DNA of 64,000 nucleotides from positions 496,001 through 560,000 of the forward strand of contig CAWCAW010000006.1 in assembly GCA_963793645.1 (NCBI GenBank), read 5' to 3'. Both the position numbers and the translations under genes were made by a program. The stretch is from CAWCAW01 sp963793645 (GTDB taxonomy: Bacteria; Actinomycetota; Acidimicrobiia; Acidimicrobiales; UBA8190). Positions 61,182-64,000 of this stretch are shown here, one piece after another (position 1 is the stretch's first letter; each line of letters begins with the position of its first letter). The notes below the pieces were generated by a model. It did not search any database, was not told where the DNA came from, and worked only from the letters and a program-made list of their open reading frames with translations.

Positions 61182-61862
61182 ATGTTGATTGTGGGTCACC
61201 CAGTCTCAGAACGAAGTACGGTGCACCGGTACGCCCATCGCGCCCACTACGACCGGGCCACCATCGACGCCATCTTGGACGAAGGCATGGTGTGCCACGT
61301 CGGGATCACCACTGACCAGGGAAGTCCCGTGGTGATCCCCCTGGCCTACGGGCGCGACGGCGACCAGCTCTACCTCCATGGCTCGGCCGCCAGCCGGCTC
61401 TTCCGCACGGCCCGGACCCAGGGCCTGGAGGTATGCGTCACGGTGACCTTGATAGACGGCATTGTCGTCGCCCGCTCCGTTTACAACACGGACATCAATT
61501 ACCGGTCGGTTGTGCTCATTGGCGAAGCGACCGAGGTGACGGATCTCGACGAAAAGCGACGCTGCCTCGATGCCCTGGTTGAGCACGTGATCCCGGGAAG
61601 AAGCTTGGAGGCCCGAGGGCCGACGGAGAAGGAACTGCGCGCCACGATGGTCCTTCGTCTTCCCATTCATGAGACATCCGCCAAGGTTCGCCGGGGATGG
61701 CCAGCGGACAACGAGGAGGATTACGCCCTGCCGATCTGGGCCGGCGTCGTCCCCACCCTGACTCTGTTCCAGGCCCCCCGACCCGATCCTCGGGTGGACG
61801 CCGCCCTCGAGGAGCCTTTGTACCTGACGGGATACAGACGACCCTCGTTTCATGAACCGTGA
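61182..61862 (+). CDS. Split-barrel FMN-binding (PNPOx-like) protein
   Basis: About 226 residues: HRYAHRAHYDRATIDAILDE, GMVCHVGITTDQGSPVVIPL, YGRDGDQLYLHGSAASRLFR and ATEVTDLDEKRRCLDALVEH. This is the larger split-barrel group, with YALPIWAGVVPTLTLFQAPR near the end, known as flavin-binding nitroimidazole-resistance-like or pyridoxamine-oxidase-like proteins. The ATG at 61182 overlaps a palindrome-like sequence, so a later start is possible. It is the first gene before glxB and may be cotranscribed (63-bp gap). The role in the pathway is unknown. Confidence 0.75.
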   Translation: MLIVGHPVSERSTVHRYAHRAHYDRATIDAILDEGMVCHVGITTDQGSPVVIPLAYGRDGDQLYLHGSAASRLFRTARTQGLEVCVTVTLIDGIVVARSVYNTDINYRSVVLIGEATEVTDLDEKRRCLDALVEHVIPGRSLEARGPTEKELRATMVLRLPIHETSAKVRRGWPADNEEDYALPIWAGVVPTLTLFQAPRPDPRVDAALEEPLYLTGYRRPSFHEP

Positions 61863-61925
61863 CGAAACCCCCGACTCTGTGTCTGGGCGATCGACCCGTC
61901 GACCACCGCTCGAGGTGATGAGATC

Positions 61926-62843
61926 GTGTGTGGACTGATCGGCTTGATGATCAAAGACCAAACGCTGGAATCGTCGCTCGGCGCCATGCTTGTTCCGATG
62001 ATCGAGGCCTTGGCCGAGCGCGGGCCGGACTCGTCAGGTATTGGCATTTACTCTGACATCGCTCAAGGGTCATCGAACCCGCACCAAGGCCGAAGAATCC
62101 GACTCTCACTCGGAAGTGACGCCGCCGTGGACTGGCCGTCGTTGTGCCAGGGCCTGGTGACCCGTTTCGGTACAGGAGTGGTAACGCAGTGCCTGCCGCG
62201 GGGAGCGTTGCTCGACGCCTCCGTGGCCGACGCCGAACTGGCTGGCCAATGGATGGCAGATGGATGGCCCGAGGTTCGGGTGTTGGCTCGAGGCCGTGCC
62301 CTGAGCCTGATCAAAGACACCGGTCCGCCGGGAGAAACCTGCCGGGCCCACGCGTTGTCGCAATGGCACGGTTACATGGGTATTGCGCACACGAGGATGG
62401 CGACGGAGTCGGCTGTAACGTTGCTGCACTCACATCCCTTCGTCCCCGATGACGACCTCTGCATCGTCCACAACGGATCGTTCTCTAACTACGCCAGCGT
62501 ACGGCGGTGGCTCGTGTCGCAAGGCGTGCACTTCGAATCAAATAACGACTCCGAGGTAGCCGCCCGGCTCCTCGCCGCCCGCCTCGCTCTCGGCGACGAT
62601 TTGGCAGAAGCGACTCGTTGGATAATGAAGGAACTCGATGGCTTTTTCACCCTGGTCATCACGACGGCATCGGAGATGTCGGTCGTCCGTGATGCGTTTG
62701 CGTGCAAGCCCGCCGTGGTGGCGGAAACGGCCCGTTACGTCGCGGTGGCATCGGAGTACCGGGCCCTGGCGCATCTTCCGGGGATCGCCCAGGCCGAAGT
62801 GTTCGAGCCACTGCCGGAGGAGGTCTATACGTGGAGTCGCTGA
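61926..62843 (+). CDS. glxB: Class II glutamine amidotransferase subunit (GlxB/MgsA-like)
   Basis: About 305 residues. It starts GTG-TGT, giving MCGLIGLM with the nucleophile Cys2 of class II amidotransferases. Other family blocks: ALAERGPDSSGIGIYSDIAQ, YMGIAHTRMATESAVTLLHS, HPFVPDDDLCIVHNGSFSNY and VHFESNNDSEVAARLLAARL. In the N-methylglutamate route this subunit (MgsA) takes the amide-side chemistry on gamma-glutamylmethylamide. It overlaps glxC by 13 bp, so it is translationally coupled. Confidence 0.88.
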   Translation: MCGLIGLMIKDQTLESSLGAMLVPMIEALAERGPDSSGIGIYSDIAQGSSNPHQGRRIRLSLGSDAAVDWPSLCQGLVTRFGTGVVTQCLPRGALLDASVADAELAGQWMADGWPEVRVLARGRALSLIKDTGPPGETCRAHALSQWHGYMGIAHTRMATESAVTLLHSHPFVPDDDLCIVHNGSFSNYASVRRWLVSQGVHFESNNDSEVAARLLAARLALGDDLAEATRWIMKELDGFFTLVITTASEMSVVRDAFACKPAVVAETARYVAVASEYRALAHLPGIAQAEVFEPLPEEVYTWSR

Positions 62844-63523
62844 ATTGCGACAAGCAGACCGTGCGCGATGTCAATAGCGCACTCCGTCGCCTTGAGCCCG
62901 GGTGCGCCGCGTCGGTGGAGCAACCAGGTGGCCGCCACAACCTTGCCGTCGGAATCCCGCAGCCCGTCTCGATCACTATTTACGGCAACGCCGGCTACTT
63001 CATCGGCGGGCTATGCGGGGCGAGTGACGGTACGGGCCCCGAGATCGACGTTCACGGATTTGTAGGGTGGTCAGTAGGCGAGAACCTCATGGGGGGTTCG
63101 ATCCGGGTGCGCGGCAGCGCGTCGGAAAGCGCCGGCGCCAGCGCCCACGGCGGGTTGATCACGATCGAGGGCGACGCGTCGCTTCGGGCGGGGATATCAC
63201 TCAAGGGTGGCAAGGTGGCGATCGCCGGTGACGCTGGCGCTATGACGGGATTCATGGCCCAGGCCGGCACCATCCTTATCGGCGGAAATGCCGGCCACGG
63301 ATTGGGTGACTCCTTGTACGAGGCGGTCATCTACGTCGGAGGTTCCATCGCCTCGTTTGGTGCGGACGCCAGGGAAGAGGAGCTCACCGATGACGACGTG
63401 CTCGAGGTCAAGCGGCTGGTGTCGTTGAGCGGATTCGACCACATCGACCCGAACCAGATACGGCGGGTTGCCTCAGCTCGACAGCTGTACCACTTCGCCA
63501 CGCACCACCACGCGGTGTACTGA
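62831..63523 (+). CDS. glxC: GXGXG-domain subunit (GlxC/MgsB-like)
   Basis: About 230 residues forming a right-handed beta-helix like the C-terminal domain of glutamate synthase: SITIYGNAGYFIGGLCGASD, GFVGWSVGENLMGGSIRVRG, HGGLITIEGDASLRAGISLK, GGKVAIAGDAGAMTGFMAQA and GTILIGGNAGHGLGDSLYEA. The regular G-x-x-x-G-x-x-I/V repeats are clear. The GTG start at 62831 overlaps glxB; its stop overlaps the glxD start (TGATG). It is a structural subunit of the N-methylglutamate-synthase-like complex. Confidence 0.88.
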   Translation: MESLNCDKQTVRDVNSALRRLEPGCAASVEQPGGRHNLAVGIPQPVSITIYGNAGYFIGGLCGASDGTGPEIDVHGFVGWSVGENLMGGSIRVRGSASESAGASAHGGLITIEGDASLRAGISLKGGKVAIAGDAGAMTGFMAQAGTILIGGNAGHGLGDSLYEAVIYVGGSIASFGADAREEELTDDDVLEVKRLVSLSGFDHIDPNQIRRVASARQLYHFATHHHAVY

Positions 63524-64000
63524 TGGCCGACGTTGCCGATCCGGATCGGCAATACCGATCCCCCGGCGCCACCAACGCAAGCTTTCCGCCGGACGTCGTC
63601 GCCCAGGTACATAGCCTGGCGGACACCGGCCAGTACGCCATACGTGGCCTCGGAGCCCGGCGACGGGTACCGAATTTCGACGACCTCGTTTTTCTCACCG
63701 CGTCGGTTTCCCGCTACCCCCTCGAGGGGTATCGCGAACGCTGCGAAACGCGCACGGTTATCGGTGGTCGCCACGGTGCCATCCCCCTGGAGCTCGACAT
63801 CCCCGTGACGATCGCGGGAATGAGCTTTGGGGCACTGTCCGCTTCAGCGAAAGAAGCGCTCGGACTGGCGGCGACGTCGGTCGGCACGTCGACCACGACG
63901 GGAGATGGAGGGATGACCCCCGAAGAACGCAAGGCGTCGTCGAAACTCGTCTACCAGGTGCTCCCGTCACGTTATGGCTTTGACCCCGCTGACCTCCGCC
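63523..64000 (+). CDS. glxD: Glutamate-synthase-domain subunit (GlxD/MgsC-like), cut by window end
   Basis: The first 159 residues are present: TGQYAIRGLGARRRVPNFDD, LVFLTASVSRYPLEGYRERC, GAIPLELDIPVTIAGMSFGA and TSTTTGDGGMTPEERKASSK. This is the start of the FMN-binding Glu_synthase domain, as in MgsC and GltB (the G-D-G-G-M and SFGALS segments face the flavin). The ATG overlaps the glxC stop. It would hold the active site where the ammonia or methylamine is transferred. The rest lies beyond position 64000. Confidence 0.87.
   Translation, partial: MADVADPDRQYRSPGATNASFPPDVVAQVHSLADTGQYAIRGLGARRRVPNFDDLVFLTASVSRYPLEGYRERCETRTVIGGRHGAIPLELDIPVTIAGMSFGALSASAKEALGLAATSVGTSTTTGDGGMTPEERKASSKLVYQVLPSRYGFDPADLR

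Noticed and set aside
1..64000. tRNA, rRNA and CRISPR arrays
   Set aside because: No cloverleaf with a recognisable T-arm, no rRNA-like conserved blocks, and no regularly spaced direct repeats with unique spacers were found by reading both strands. A dedicated scan was not possible.

Overview
The window is high-GC, actinobacterial-type DNA. GTG starts and 4-bp ATGA/GTGA overlaps are common, and the gene families (DevS/DevR-like two-component pair, PadR plus membrane protein, Lipoprotein_15 secreted repeats, DUF1214 with sulfotransferase, TIGR03085-like protein) are typical of Actinomycetota. The density of insertion sequences and Ig-like secreted proteins would suit a deep-branching class such as Acidimicrobiia, but that placement is inference. 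I see no rRNA, tRNA, CRISPR array or replication origin.

Positions 1-27500 are an accessory, transposon-saturated region. It holds two inverted 2509-bp copies of one IS21-type element (4527-7035 and 16588-19096) and a second IS21-type element (20142-22735) inserted in an integrase-core IS with a 7-bp target duplication. A 3.18-kb IS1595-type transposon (10879-14056) has inverted ends, an exact 8-bp duplication and four passenger genes including a P63C-domain protein. An IS630 element (14150-15308) and several complete, truncated or solo copies of an integrase-core IS with TGTGGGTGCC ends are also present. Among them lie three related toxin-antitoxin-like pairs (8.9, 15.5 and 26.5 kb), a decayed DUF6932/XRE pair, a fragment of a UvrD-like helicase and an IS-truncated Kelch gene.

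The most unusual signal is a dispersed intergenic repeat found five times (9513, 16097, 27106, 30622, 40321), always on the + strand. Each copy has two GTGGGAA(A) boxes exactly 22 bp apart, then a GTTTTGTCG-like box 46-47 bp after the second. The two longest copies add two complementary CGACAAAA boxes 23 bp apart. Three copies flank the TA pairs, each of which has an IS end on its other side.

From about 27.9 to 43.8 kb the content is more chromosomal: a CaCA-type exchanger, a flavodoxin-like protein, a permuted NlpC/P60 protein, a WxL/DUF916-like surface pair, and a cluster resembling an actinobacterial DosR-type hypoxia/dormancy module (split-barrel proteins, CBS protein, DevS-like kinase, DevR-like regulator, zinc alcohol dehydrogenase, GNAT). 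An MFS exporter, a hemerythrin-like protein and another GNAT follow. From 44 to 55.6 kb come a sulfotransferase/DUF1214 pair, a TIGR03085-like protein, a class C-like group II intron, divergent Lipoprotein_15 secreted proteins, secreted Ig-like proteins, an orphan receiver and a peptide deformylase.

Positions 55.6-64.0 kb form one metabolic locus: an FAD amine oxidase, a novel-looking ABM/zinc-ribbon fusion, a Usp-like protein, an APC permease and a GlnA/GMAS-like synthetase. Divergently from the synthetase run a split-barrel protein and glxB-glxC-glxD (mgsA-mgsB-mgsC-like). The set suggests uptake of an amine, ATP-dependent gamma-glutamylation, transfer to an N-substituted glutamate, and FAD-linked oxidation, as in the N-methylglutamate route. 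The substrate cannot be read from sequence.
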